Positions 42,556-51,443 of a stretch of DNA of 64,000 bases are shown here, piece after piece. Position 1 is the first letter of the stretch. Each line of letters starts with the position of its first letter. Source of the stretch: JAFDXJ01 sp039811225 (GTDB taxonomy: Bacteria; Bacteroidota; Bacteroidia; Chitinophagales; Chitinophagaceae); assembly GCA_039811225.1 (NCBI GenBank), contig JBDHYG010000003.1:124001-188000 (forward strand). The letters run 5' to 3'. Under the pieces are notes generated by a model that saw only the letters and a list, made by a program, of their open reading frames with translations, was not told the DNA's origin and did not search any database. Position numbers and translations under genes: made by a program.

Positions 42556-43333
42556 TCTTACCGGCCGTGTGGCATTGATCACCGGTGGCGCCGGCCTCTT
42601 AGGTATTGAACACGCAAGGGCATTGGGCAGTCAGGGCGCACAAATCATCCTGGCAGATATCCGGGAAACAGAATGCCGGGAAGCCGTGAAAAAATTAATC
42701 GCAGAAAATATTCCGGCTATCTCCCTGTATTGCGATGTTACAAAAAAAGAAAGTTGGGAAGACCTGCTGGCAGCAGCAAAAAAACAATTTGGTAAAATAG
42801 ATATCCTCGTCAACAATGCCGGCTTTACCAACCTGTCACGAACCTCTGGCTATGATCAATCCTTTGAAAATTTTTCGCTGGATGACTGGCAGGCGATTCT
42901 ATCCGTTAATCTTACCGGCACTTTCTTGGGTTGCCAGGTGATCGGCAATCACATGTTGGAAAATAAAAAAGGCAGTATCATTAATATGGCTTCCTTGTAT
43001 GGTGTAGTGAGTCCACATCACCGTATTTATGATGATACAAATATCAAACAACCGGTGGCTTATACGGTTAGCAAACATGGAGTAATCGGCCTTACCAAAT
43101 ATATTGCGGCTTTATGGGCCAAAGAAAATGTGCGTGTCAATTCACTCACACCGGGCGGTGTATTCAATGAGCATCGTGGCTTATTCCTCGAGCGTTTTGA
43201 AAAACTGAATCCCATTGGCCGGATGTGTGATAAAAGTGAATTACATGGCGCCGTTGTGTATCTCGCCAGTGATGCATCTTCGCATGTCATTGGCCACAAC
43301 CTGGTAGTGGATGGGGGTTGGACAATTTGGTAA
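42533..43333 (+). CDS. SDR oxidoreductase, PtmA-like
   Basis: The 266-residue short-chain dehydrogenase begins with a TGxxxGxG cofactor loop (ITGGAGLLG near 16-24). It has NNAG (near 92), serine of the SIINMASLYG region and the YxxxK motif (YTVSKHG near 178-184), then a C-terminal substrate loop. It overlaps the CMP-transferase by 23 bp. SDRs next to CMP-transferases occur in legionaminic acid loci (ptmA-ptmB of Campylobacter), but the reaction is not fixed by sequence. It would act in the cytoplasm on a nonulosonate or its precursor. Confidence 0.85.
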   Translation: MHNKNLFDLTGRVALITGGAGLLGIEHARALGSQGAQIILADIRETECREAVKKLIAENIPAISLYCDVTKKESWEDLLAAAKKQFGKIDILVNNAGFTNLSRTSGYDQSFENFSLDDWQAILSVNLTGTFLGCQVIGNHMLENKKGSIINMASLYGVVSPHHRIYDDTNIKQPVAYTVSKHGVIGLTKYIAALWAKENVRVNSLTPGGVFNEHRGLFLERFEKLNPIGRMCDKSELHGAVVYLASDASSHVIGHNLVVDGGWTIW

Positions 43334-43353
43334 TTTTTTAAACATACATTTCC

Positions 43354-44400
43354 ATGCATCCATTTATTGAAATAGCCGGCCGAAAAATCGGGTATGATTT
43401 TCCACCGCTGGTTATTGCTGAAATCGGTATCAATCATGGTGGTTCCTTACAGGTGGCAAAGGAAATGGTGGATGCAGCAGCACGTGCGGGTGTGGAGATA
43501 GTCAAGCACCAGACGCATATCGTGGAAGATGAAATGAGCAGTGCTGCCCGGCTTACCATCCCGGGCAATGCCCGTGTTTCTATTTATGATATTATGCAAC
43601 GTTGTGCATTGAGTGAAAATGAAGAATCGGAATTAAAAAAATATGTGGAAGCAAAAGACATGATCTTTTTATCCACCCCTTTTAGCCGCGCTGCAGCTGA
43701 TCGCTTACAACAATGGAATGTGCCGGCTTATAAAATTGGTTCCGGGGAATGCAACAATTACCCATTGCTCCGGCATATTGCCGCATTTGGAAAACCAGTG
43801 ATCGTAAGTACCGGCATGAATACAATCGAAAGTATTGCAAAAGCAGTAGCAATTTTGGAAGAACAACAGGTACCCTATGCCTTGATGCACACAACCAATT
43901 TGTATCCCACGCCGGACCGGCTTGTCCGCCTGCAGGCATTGACAGAATTGCAACAGGCATTTCCCCGGGCCGTCATAGGCCTGAGTGATCATACCGTTAC
44001 CAATTATGCCTGCTTTGGCGCTGTGGCATTGGGCGCCAGTATCCTGGAACGGCATTTTACAGATACCATGGATCGTACCGGGCCGGATATTATTTGTTCA
44101 ATGGATGAAACAGCCTGTAAAGAATTGATACAGGGCGCTATTATTTTAGCACAACAACGTGGTGGCCATAAAGGGCCTGCTGCAGAAGAGCAGGTCACTA
44201 TTGATTTTGCCTTTGCCACGATTTGTACCATTCAGCCAGTCTTAAAAGGGGAACTATTTACCCCGCAAAATATTTGGGTAAAGCGGCCGGGCAAGGGCGG
44301 GATCCCCGCGGAACAATATGAAAAAATTTTAGGAAAAAAAGCAAGCCGTGATATAGATAATGACCGGCAGGTAACAGAAGCAGATATTCAGGATGCATAA
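43354..44400 (+). CDS. neuB: N-acetylneuraminate-type synthase NeuB
   Basis: The 348-residue enzyme has a TIM-barrel NeuB domain (about 18-260) with AEIGINHGGS near 22-31, FLSTPFSRAAADRL near 104-117 and HTTNLYPTP near 190-198. A C-terminal SAF/antifreeze-like domain (about 285-345) has KRPGKGGIPAEQ. It condenses phosphoenolpyruvate with an N-acetylated hexose to make a nine-carbon sugar acid (sialic, legionaminic or related). With NeuC next to it, the substrate is probably ManNAc or a 4- or 6-modified form. It is 20 bp after the SDR gene. Confidence 0.93.
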   Translation: MHPFIEIAGRKIGYDFPPLVIAEIGINHGGSLQVAKEMVDAAARAGVEIVKHQTHIVEDEMSSAARLTIPGNARVSIYDIMQRCALSENEESELKKYVEAKDMIFLSTPFSRAAADRLQQWNVPAYKIGSGECNNYPLLRHIAAFGKPVIVSTGMNTIESIAKAVAILEEQQVPYALMHTTNLYPTPDRLVRLQALTELQQAFPRAVIGLSDHTVTNYACFGAVALGASILERHFTDTMDRTGPDIICSMDETACKELIQGAIILAQQRGGHKGPAAEEQVTIDFAFATICTIQPVLKGELFTPQNIWVKRPGKGGIPAEQYEKILGKKASRDIDNDRQVTEADIQDA

Positions 44401-44429
44401 CCAACAAGGTTCATTTAATTTTTTTCGGT

Positions 44430-45554
44430 ATTAAAAAAATAATTTTTCTTACAGGTACACGTGCGGATTTTGGAAAATTAAAATCCCTGGTCGGTACCAT
44501 GCAGGCTGACCCGGCATTTGAAGTGCACTTGTTCGTAACCGGCATGCACCTCGATGCGCAATATGGATATACGGTTCGTGAAATTGAAAAATGCGGGTAT
44601 CCACATATCCATCGTTTTGTCAATCATGGGGCAGGCGGCCGGATGGATAAAGCATTAGCAAAAACCATTGAAGGCTTTTCGGATTTTGTGCAGGCCATTC
44701 AACCTGACCTGATCGTTGTGCATGGAGACCGTATTGAAACCTTAGCCGGGGCTGTAGTCGGCGCGCTCAATAATTTTTTGGTTGCCCATATTGAAGGAGG
44801 CGAATTATCCGGCACCATTGATGAACATATCCGGCATGCTGTTTCCAAGATGAGCCATATTCATTTTGTGGCCAATGAAGCTGCACAGCAACGATTGTTG
44901 CAAATGGGGGAAAACGCATCGACCATTTTTATCATCGGCTCACCCGATATGGATCTCCTGCTATCCGATGACCTGCCTTCATTGGAAGAAGCTTTGCAGC
45001 ATTATCAAATTCCTTTTGGCAACTATGCACTTTCGCTCTATCACCCGGTGACCACGGAAAGCAATCTTACGAAAGATCATGCGGCACAGTATTTTGCAGC
45101 GCTTGAGAATTCCGGGGAGCAATACATTTTGATTTATCCCAATAATGACCAGGGCGCTCATTGGATATTGGAACATGTGCAGGCATTGGCCGGTCATCCG
45201 CGTTTCCGGGTTTTCCCTTCCCTGCGTTTTGAATATTTTCTTACCTTATTGAAGCATGCCCGTTTTATTATTGGCAATTCCAGCGCGGGCATCCGGGAAG
45301 CACATTATTACCAGGTGCCAGCTGTGAACGTGGGCAGCCGGCAAAATGGAAGAAGCATGCATACGGCCATCCTGCATACAAGCAATGAAACCGCTTCGAT
45401 TATCGCGGCAATAGAAAAGGCAAAAGCCATGCAAATCCCGCAGGAGAAACTGTATAGTTTTGGTAAAGGCAATAGCGCCGCATTATTTCATGCCGTATTG
45501 CAGGAAGAAAATTTCTGGCAAACACCCCCACAAAAAATTTTTAGCGATTTATAA
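44430..45554 (+). CDS. neuC: UDP-GlcNAc 2-epimerase (hydrolysing), NeuC-like; apparent ATT start
   Basis: Reading in frame from an ATT at 44430 gives the usual NeuC N-terminus, (M)KKIIFLTGTRADFGKLKSL, with the nucleotide-binding GTRADFGK at 9-16, and 374 residues in all. No ATG, GTG or TTG exists between the last upstream in-frame stop (44361-44363) and this point. The first ATG (44499) would delete that motif. The rest is a complete epimerase-2 domain with VHGDRIETLAG, IEGGELSGTIDEHIRHAVSK, and NSSAGIREA near the C-terminus. It makes ManNAc-type sugars for NeuB. The start may be a genuine ATT, a mutation or a sequence error. Confidence 0.82.
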   Translation: MKKIIFLTGTRADFGKLKSLVGTMQADPAFEVHLFVTGMHLDAQYGYTVREIEKCGYPHIHRFVNHGAGGRMDKALAKTIEGFSDFVQAIQPDLIVVHGDRIETLAGAVVGALNNFLVAHIEGGELSGTIDEHIRHAVSKMSHIHFVANEAAQQRLLQMGENASTIFIIGSPDMDLLLSDDLPSLEEALQHYQIPFGNYALSLYHPVTTESNLTKDHAAQYFAALENSGEQYILIYPNNDQGAHWILEHVQALAGHPRFRVFPSLRFEYFLTLLKHARFIIGNSSAGIREAHYYQVPAVNVGSRQNGRSMHTAILHTSNETASIIAAIEKAKAMQIPQEKLYSFGKGNSAALFHAVLQEENFWQTPPQKIFSDL

Positions 45555-45565
45555 GCCAGTGTGGA

Positions 45566-46432
45566 ATGAATTATTATTTACACAGATTATTGTATAAAGC
45601 GGGTCTTTTCAAAAAAATAAATGGGACGGTGCATACACGGATCCTGGATAAAAAATTGGCCATACCCATCATTAATGAAATGGGTTATTATCATTTACTT
45701 TCCAGTGAAACCTGGTTTATCCAACTTCTTCAAAAAATTCTTCCGGGCACAACCGGCGCTTTTGTAGATGTCGGTATGAATATCGGGCAGACGTTTTTGA
45801 AAGTAAAAGCTGTGCAGGAAGACAGGGTGTATATAGGTTTTGAGCCTAACCCGGCCTGTGCTTATTATTGTCAAAAACTGGGAGAAAAAAATTCATTTAC
45901 CCATTACACCATTTACCCGGTAGGGCTGTATAATCAAACGACCATTTGCACTCTTTACCTGGATATGGACTTTGCGAGTGGAGCCAGTGTGTTGCCCGAA
46001 TTCAGGAAAAATAAAAACAGGTATCATTTGCAGCACCAGGTTCCTATGTTTACAGGAGATGCGTTGTTATTGCCGCAAGAAGAAAAACTGGGTTTTCTCA
46101 AAGCTGATGTGGAAGGCGCTGAGTTGGAAGTGTTGCAAGGTATGCAACAACTAATTGAGCGGGACAGGCCTATTATTTTACTTGAAATCCTACCTTTCTA
46201 TGATACCGTTTCTGAAAATGGAATATACCGCAAAATGAGGATGGACAGCCTCCTGGCATTACTTAAACGGTTTCAGTACAATTTTTACCTGATCAAGGAA
46301 CAGGATGTAAGCCTTATAAATTTTGATACCATGGACAGGCATAATGATATGCATAAAACGAATTTTCTTTTTATGACAGATGAACAGGCAGCACACAGCA
46401 GCTTACCGGTAACCCGGGATGAAACGATATAA
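45566..46432 (+). CDS. FkbM-family methyltransferase
   Basis: The 288-residue protein has the SAM-binding motif FVDVGMNIGQT near 72-82, IGFEPNPACAYYC near 97-109 and LKADVEGAELEVLQGM near 175-190. This is the FkbM O-methyltransferase pattern, which typically methylates sugar hydroxyls. It lies 11 bp after neuC and just before the ABC exporter genes. It could cap the glycan or modify a residue recognised by Wzt (inference). No signal or membrane segment. Confidence 0.85.
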   Translation: MNYYLHRLLYKAGLFKKINGTVHTRILDKKLAIPIINEMGYYHLLSSETWFIQLLQKILPGTTGAFVDVGMNIGQTFLKVKAVQEDRVYIGFEPNPACAYYCQKLGEKNSFTHYTIYPVGLYNQTTICTLYLDMDFASGASVLPEFRKNKNRYHLQHQVPMFTGDALLLPQEEKLGFLKADVEGAELEVLQGMQQLIERDRPIILLEILPFYDTVSENGIYRKMRMDSLLALLKRFQYNFYLIKEQDVSLINFDTMDRHNDMHKTNFLFMTDEQAAHSSLPVTRDETI

Positions 46433-46468
46433 ACATTTTAAAAAAATACTGTACCAATTGCTACGTAA

Positions 46469-47326
46469 ATGACCGAACAAAAATCAGCCTGGACGGAAAT
46501 CATTTCACCGCAGAGCCGGGTTTTTGACTGGCGCTTTAAAGAGCTATGGCATTACCGCGACCTCGTTGGCCTGTTGGTTAAACGCGACTTTGCTGCACAA
46601 TACCGGCAAACAGTATTGGGCCCGGTTTGGCATTTGATCCAACCAATATTAACCACGGGCATGTTTTTGATCTTGTTTTCCAAGATTGCCAGAATCCCGA
46701 CAGACAATGTGCCCCCGGTGATTTTTTATATGTGTGGCATTACGATCTGGAATTATTTTTCCACCTGCTTTATCAGTACCTCCAATACATTTATTGCCAA
46801 TGCCACCATTTTTGGGAAAGTCTATTTTCCCCGCCTCGTGATGCCCATTTCCATCGTGTGTTCCAATATCATCAAGCTGGGCATACAGCTCCTGTTGCTG
46901 TTCAGTATCATGCTATTTTATAGCCTTACCACGGATTTCCGCATACAGGTCGGTTGGCACACCTTGTTATTGCCTGTTGTGATCCTGGTGATGGCCGGCC
47001 TCAGCCTCGGCCTGGGGATTATCATTTCTTCGCTTACCACCAAATACCGTGACCTCACCGTGCTTATCAATTTTGGGATCGGCCTGCTCATGTATATTAC
47101 ACCGATTGGGTATTCCTTATCTTATATCAATGGTTCTTCTTATCGCGCCCTCATCGTGTACAACCCGCTAAGCCCGGTGATTGAAACTTTTCGCTATGCC
47201 TTATTAGGGACAGGTGTTTTCGATCTATACCTGTTTTTGTACAGTGTTGTATGTATGTTATGCAGTGTTTTCATCGGTATCTGGATTTTTGGGAAAGTAG
47301 AAAAGAATTTTATGGATACGGTGTAA
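46469..47326 (+). CDS. wzm: O-antigen/polysaccharide ABC exporter permease, Wzm-like
   Basis: The 285-residue ABC-2 type permease has six spans starting near 60 and the family N-terminus with DLVGLLVKRDFAAQYRQTVLGPVWHLIQP. Together with the ATPase encoded 27 bp downstream it would flip an undecaprenyl-linked glycan across the inner membrane. Its presence beside Wza and Wzc homologs is noted below. There is no sign of truncation. Confidence 0.92.
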   Translation: MTEQKSAWTEIISPQSRVFDWRFKELWHYRDLVGLLVKRDFAAQYRQTVLGPVWHLIQPILTTGMFLILFSKIARIPTDNVPPVIFYMCGITIWNYFSTCFISTSNTFIANATIFGKVYFPRLVMPISIVCSNIIKLGIQLLLLFSIMLFYSLTTDFRIQVGWHTLLLPVVILVMAGLSLGLGIIISSLTTKYRDLTVLINFGIGLLMYITPIGYSLSYINGSSYRALIVYNPLSPVIETFRYALLGTGVFDLYLFLYSVVCMLCSVFIGIWIFGKVEKNFMDTV

Positions 47327-47353
47327 TGCCCAGGCGCTTCATTTTTTTATTGT

Positions 47354-48625
47354 ATGAGTAATCCTGTTATTAAAGTAGAAAATATTTCCAAGCAATACCG
47401 CCTCGGAATGGTAGGCAGAAAAAGTATTTCGCACGATGTTCATCGTTGGTGGCATCGTATCCGGGGTAAAGAAGATCCCTATTTGAAAATTGGCCAGGAG
47501 AATAACCGGGCCCAACGGAAAAGCAGTGATTATGTATGGGCATTGCGCGATATACAGTTTGATTTGCAGCAGGGAGAAATCCTTGGCATCATTGGCCGGA
47601 ATGGCGCCGGAAAATCAACCTTGTTAAAGATCCTGGCAAAAGTAACGGCACCCACGCAGGGTGAAATAAAAATCCGGGGAAAAGTGGCGGCCTTATTGGA
47701 AGTGGGCACCGGTTTCCATCCGGAATTATCCGGCCGGGACAATATTTTTTTAAACGGGGCCATCCTCGGAATGACCCGGAAAGAGATCCGGCGCAAGTTT
47801 GATGAGATCGTGGATTTTGCCGGTGTGGAAAAATATATTGATACGCCGGTAAAACGCTATAGCAGTGGTATGTATGTGCGCCTGGCATTTGCCGTGGCGG
47901 CGCATCTCGAACCGGATATTTTAATTGTGGATGAAGTCCTCGCCGTGGGGGATGCGGAGTTTCAGAAAAAATGCCTGGGCAAAATGCAGGATGTGAGCAG
48001 GCAGGAAGGCCGCACAGTATTATTTGTCAGTCATAACCTGCCTTCCATTATGAATCTTTGCGACCAGGTATTGGTATTGGAATGGGGAAAAAAAATTTAT
48101 CATGGCGCCACGGCAGCGGGTATTGATACGTACCTGCACCGGAATAAACAAATCGAAGAAAACGATTTGACTAAAAGAACAGACCGAAAGGGCAATGGAA
48201 AAATCCGCTGCACCAATATCCGGATGGAAAATGCACAGGGCAATCCTATTGAGGTTGTGAAATCCGGGGATGACCTGGTGCTGAAAATATTTTTTGAAGT
48301 AAGGCAACCTGTTAGTGAAATCATTTATTTCCGGTTACAAGTGATGGATATGCATGAGCAAATGTTGTTCTTATGCAATAATCATCATGTAGGCTTTATA
48401 TGTAAGCCGCATGAAGGCAAGGGTGAGATTTCCTGTGTTATCCCGCATTTGCCTTTGTTCGGAGGTGACTATTATTTGAACCTGTTGATTTATTCACAGA
48501 ACCAGGAAACCTTTGATGCCCTGGATTATGCGTATTCCCTGCAGGTAGTGGATGGTGATTTTTTTGGCACCGGTGTTATTCCGCAAAACAGGAAGGGTAT
48601 GCTCATTCAATATTATTGGCAATGA
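47354..48625 (+). CDS. wzt: Polysaccharide ABC exporter ATPase with C-terminal glycan-binding domain, Wzt-like
   Basis: The 423-residue protein has Walker A GRNGAGKST at 81-89, signature YSSGMYVRL at 169-177 and Walker B DILIVDEVLA at 188-197. The final roughly 170 residues (about 250-423) form an extra beta-rich Wzt C-terminal domain. In O-antigen exporters with this extension the domain recognises a modified non-reducing end of the chain before export (family knowledge). Methyl- and sulfotransferase genes on both sides could supply such a cap (inference). The stop overlaps the next start (ATGA at 48622). Confidence 0.92.
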   Translation: MSNPVIKVENISKQYRLGMVGRKSISHDVHRWWHRIRGKEDPYLKIGQENNRAQRKSSDYVWALRDIQFDLQQGEILGIIGRNGAGKSTLLKILAKVTAPTQGEIKIRGKVAALLEVGTGFHPELSGRDNIFLNGAILGMTRKEIRRKFDEIVDFAGVEKYIDTPVKRYSSGMYVRLAFAVAAHLEPDILIVDEVLAVGDAEFQKKCLGKMQDVSRQEGRTVLFVSHNLPSIMNLCDQVLVLEWGKKIYHGATAAGIDTYLHRNKQIEENDLTKRTDRKGNGKIRCTNIRMENAQGNPIEVVKSGDDLVLKIFFEVRQPVSEIIYFRLQVMDMHEQMLFLCNNHHVGFICKPHEGKGEISCVIPHLPLFGGDYYLNLLIYSQNQETFDALDYAYSLQVVDGDFFGTGVIPQNRKGMLIQYYWQ

Positions 48626-49533
48626 GTACAAAGCAACCTTCTCAATTACACCTCTTTCTGTATCATCGGTTAAAAGCGCTTGAAAGAAATTGGGGAAATA
48701 TTCTTAATACGACAACGAGGAAGCGAACAAATTTGTTTATCCTCGGGGAACAAAAATGTGGTACGACTTCTCTTTTCAAATTACTACAATATCACCCGGC
48801 TGTATTGGCTACAAGTATAAAAGAATGTCATTATTTTAATACAGATAAAAAAGAAGGTGACCCGGAGTATAAAAATTACCATGCCCTGTTTTCATCCCGG
48901 GTTTTTAAAAATTATATCTATCAATTGGATGCCTCTCCGGATTACCTCGGTGATCCGGCCACAGTGGAAGCCATCTATACATATAACCCGGAAGCAAAAT
49001 GTATCATCATCTTACGTGATCCTATTGATCGGTTTGTTTCTGCTTATGATCACTACTTTGGTCATGTACTTAAAAATCTGGAAAGGACTTATCAACGTTA
49101 TTTTCAATATACGGAAAAAGGAAAAGCCGAATACCGCTATCTACAGGAAAATCCACGGCTGACATTTGCGCAATTCCTGGAAGATGAAATAAGAGGCCAC
49201 TCACCAATCGAAGCCCTCGCAAGAGGAAAATATTTTGAGCATATTGCCCGTTGGAAACAAAGATTCGGAGCTGATAAAATTTGTCTTTTGCTTTTTGAAA
49301 ATTTGATTTCACCAACATTCCGGCAAAATGAAATCGCTCTCTTATCCGCTTTTTTAGGCTTGTCCCTTGGAAAGGGATTTCCACATTTCAATGCATCTCA
49401 AGATCAAACTCTTTTACAACCAGATGAGCATCTGCAATTGAAAAATTATTACAAACACGAGATTGCTCTCCTGTACAACCTTCCCGGACAATCGCTGGTT
49501 GAACGAATGAATTCAATAACTAAAATCTATTAA
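48622..49533 (+). CDS. Sulfotransferase family protein
   Basis: I start it at the ATG at 48622, overlapping the wzt stop. An in-frame TTG two codons earlier is possible. The 303-residue enzyme has the PAPS 5'-phosphosulfate loop GEQKCGTTS at 42-50 and the 3'-phosphate motif with LRDPIDRFVSAYDHY near 133-147. It would transfer sulfate from PAPS to a hydroxyl of the glycan, probably in the cytoplasm before export. Bacterial polysaccharide sulfation genes of this type are uncommon in ABC-dependent loci. No PAPS synthesis genes are nearby. Confidence 0.87.
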   Translation: MSTKQPSQLHLFLYHRLKALERNWGNILNTTTRKRTNLFILGEQKCGTTSLFKLLQYHPAVLATSIKECHYFNTDKKEGDPEYKNYHALFSSRVFKNYIYQLDASPDYLGDPATVEAIYTYNPEAKCIIILRDPIDRFVSAYDHYFGHVLKNLERTYQRYFQYTEKGKAEYRYLQENPRLTFAQFLEDEIRGHSPIEALARGKYFEHIARWKQRFGADKICLLLFENLISPTFRQNEIALLSAFLGLSLGKGFPHFNASQDQTLLQPDEHLQLKNYYKHEIALLYNLPGQSLVERMNSITKIY

Positions 49534-49548
49534 GACCCTCATTGCAAA

Positions 49549-50274
49549 ATGCAAACAATTAAGAAATATATTAAAAAATTCCTGCTTGACCATAATCTCA
49601 AACTGACCCGTGTGAACAACATGCGGGAAAGGAATTTATTTTTTCAGCTGCAAAAGAAATATGCGGACTATACAATGATCCCGGCAAAAATGTTTATAAG
49701 CAATTTAGAACTGGTCCATCATTATGTACCTGAAGAATTAGACGGTGATGTGGTAGAATGTGGGGTATGGCGGGGCGGCATGATTGCCGGAATTGCCGAA
49801 TACCTCAAAGGAAATAGAAAATATTTCTTGTTTGATAGTTTTGAAGGCCTGCCACCTGCAAAAGAAATTGATGGTGCAAGTGCAATAGCATATCAGCAGG
49901 ATATTCATGGAGAATACTATCATAATAATTGTACGGCACCCAAAGAAATTGCAGAAGAAGCCATGAACAAAACGGGTTGTCAATATGCGATATATAAAGG
50001 CTGGTTTGATCAGACCATCCCCGTCTTCTCAGCATCTCAGAAAATCGCATTATTACGCCTTGATGCGGATTGGTATGATTCCACTATGGTTTGCCTCACC
50101 CATCTTTATCCCAAACTGGTATATAATGGTTTACTGCTGATTGATGATTATTTTGCCTGGGATGGATGCAGCCGTGCGGTACATGATTATCTTTCCCAAA
50201 TACAATCCGTGAGCCGGATCAGGACATTGGGTAGTATTTGTTATATTCAAAAAAAAGATCCTGTCACCCATTAA
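49549..50274 (+). CDS. TylF/MycF-family O-methyltransferase
   Basis: The 241-residue protein has DGDVVECGVWRGGMIAGIAEYL (SAM-binding, near 63-84), FLFDSFEGLP near 93-102 and the metal-binding aspartates in LDADWYDST and IDDYFAW (near 164-207). The family methylates sugar hydroxyls with magnesium (macrocin O-methyltransferase type). It is 15 bp after the sulfotransferase. It is probably the second methylating enzyme for the exported chain. Confidence 0.85.
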   Translation: MQTIKKYIKKFLLDHNLKLTRVNNMRERNLFFQLQKKYADYTMIPAKMFISNLELVHHYVPEELDGDVVECGVWRGGMIAGIAEYLKGNRKYFLFDSFEGLPPAKEIDGASAIAYQQDIHGEYYHNNCTAPKEIAEEAMNKTGCQYAIYKGWFDQTIPVFSASQKIALLRLDADWYDSTMVCLTHLYPKLVYNGLLLIDDYFAWDGCSRAVHDYLSQIQSVSRIRTLGSICYIQKKDPVTH

Positions 50275-50354
50275 ATATACACATACAGTGGAATACATGT
50301 ATGGTATTATTTGAAATTACTTAAAACAGCTTTAGGAAGAAAAATCAGGGGAAA

Positions 50355-51443
50355 GTGAAAGGGATTTCTGTTATTATTTGTTGCTATAACAGTGTAGCAC
50401 GATTGCCCGAAACATTGAAGCATTTGCATGCGCAAAAACTCAATGACACGCTCACCTGGGAATTGATTATTGTGGATAATCATTCAACGGATGGTACAGC
50501 CGTTTTTGCTGAAAAATATTGGGATCGTTTGGAAAACGGGATTCCATTGCAAATTGTTGCTGAAGAAAAACCGGGTTTATCTTTTGCCCGGCAAAGAGGA
50601 GTGGCTGTGGCAAAATATGATATCCTTATTTTTTGTGATGATGATAATTGGCTCGATGCGGATTACCTGCAGTTGGCCTATGATCGTATGGAGCAGGATC
50701 CATCAATAGGTGTATTAGGTGGCTGTTCCGATGCTGTTTTTGAAACAGCCGCACCTGCCTGGTGGGCAACTTTTCAAAATGCCTATGCAGTGGGTAAACC
50801 CCTGCCAGGTACCGGTAATGCCGATGCACGGGGTTATATCGCCGGTGCAGGTATGGTTACACGGGCAAGGATCTTCCGGGAACTGGCGGCCTGTCATTTT
50901 CAAACCACCAATACAGACCGTACCAAACAGCAATTGCTTTCCGGTGGAGATACTGAGTTTTGCCATGCTGTAAGATACCTGGGCTATCATCTTTACTATG
51001 ATGCCTGTTTACATTTTGTTCACTATATGCCGGCTACCCGCCTGGAATGGCGGTATTGCCGGCAGATGCTTACTTATGGCCATGCCATACCACAACTGCA
51101 TTTATTTTTTTATCAATATTGTCATTACCGCCTGCGATCACACAAAGAAGTTGATTTTGAAACAACCTATAAAACCCTGCTCAAAAAAAACATGCGCAAT
51201 GCCTGGTATGCCTGGCTTGCCGTGAAACCGTTTGTTTTTAAATTAACCGGTTTGTTTTATACCCGTGAAGGCAATAAAAAAGAGTTGGCATTGCGGGCAC
51301 AATTGAACAAGCTTATGTATACCTGGCGGCATAAACAACCATTGCAGCAAACTTTTGTTACCATTGAAAAATTTGCCCGGGCTGCACTGGAATGGGAAGA
51401 ACAGAAAGAGAGTAAACTGCATATACAAAAAACGGAAGAATGA
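50355..51443 (+). CDS. Glycosyltransferase family 2
   Basis: A GTG at 50355 gives the family-typical N-terminus, MKGISVIICCYNSVARLPETL, and 362 residues. The GT-A domain (about 1-230) has ELIIVDNHSTDGT and a DDDNWL nucleotide/metal motif near 94-99. The C-terminal part is helical, with a basic tail. It closely resembles the transferase at 52398. The donor sugar is not predictable. It ends in an ATGA overlap with the next gene. Confidence 0.88.
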   Translation: MKGISVIICCYNSVARLPETLKHLHAQKLNDTLTWELIIVDNHSTDGTAVFAEKYWDRLENGIPLQIVAEEKPGLSFARQRGVAVAKYDILIFCDDDNWLDADYLQLAYDRMEQDPSIGVLGGCSDAVFETAAPAWWATFQNAYAVGKPLPGTGNADARGYIAGAGMVTRARIFRELAACHFQTTNTDRTKQQLLSGGDTEFCHAVRYLGYHLYYDACLHFVHYMPATRLEWRYCRQMLTYGHAIPQLHLFFYQYCHYRLRSHKEVDFETTYKTLLKKNMRNAWYAWLAVKPFVFKLTGLFYTREGNKKELALRAQLNKLMYTWRHKQPLQQTFVTIEKFARAALEWEEQKESKLHIQKTEE

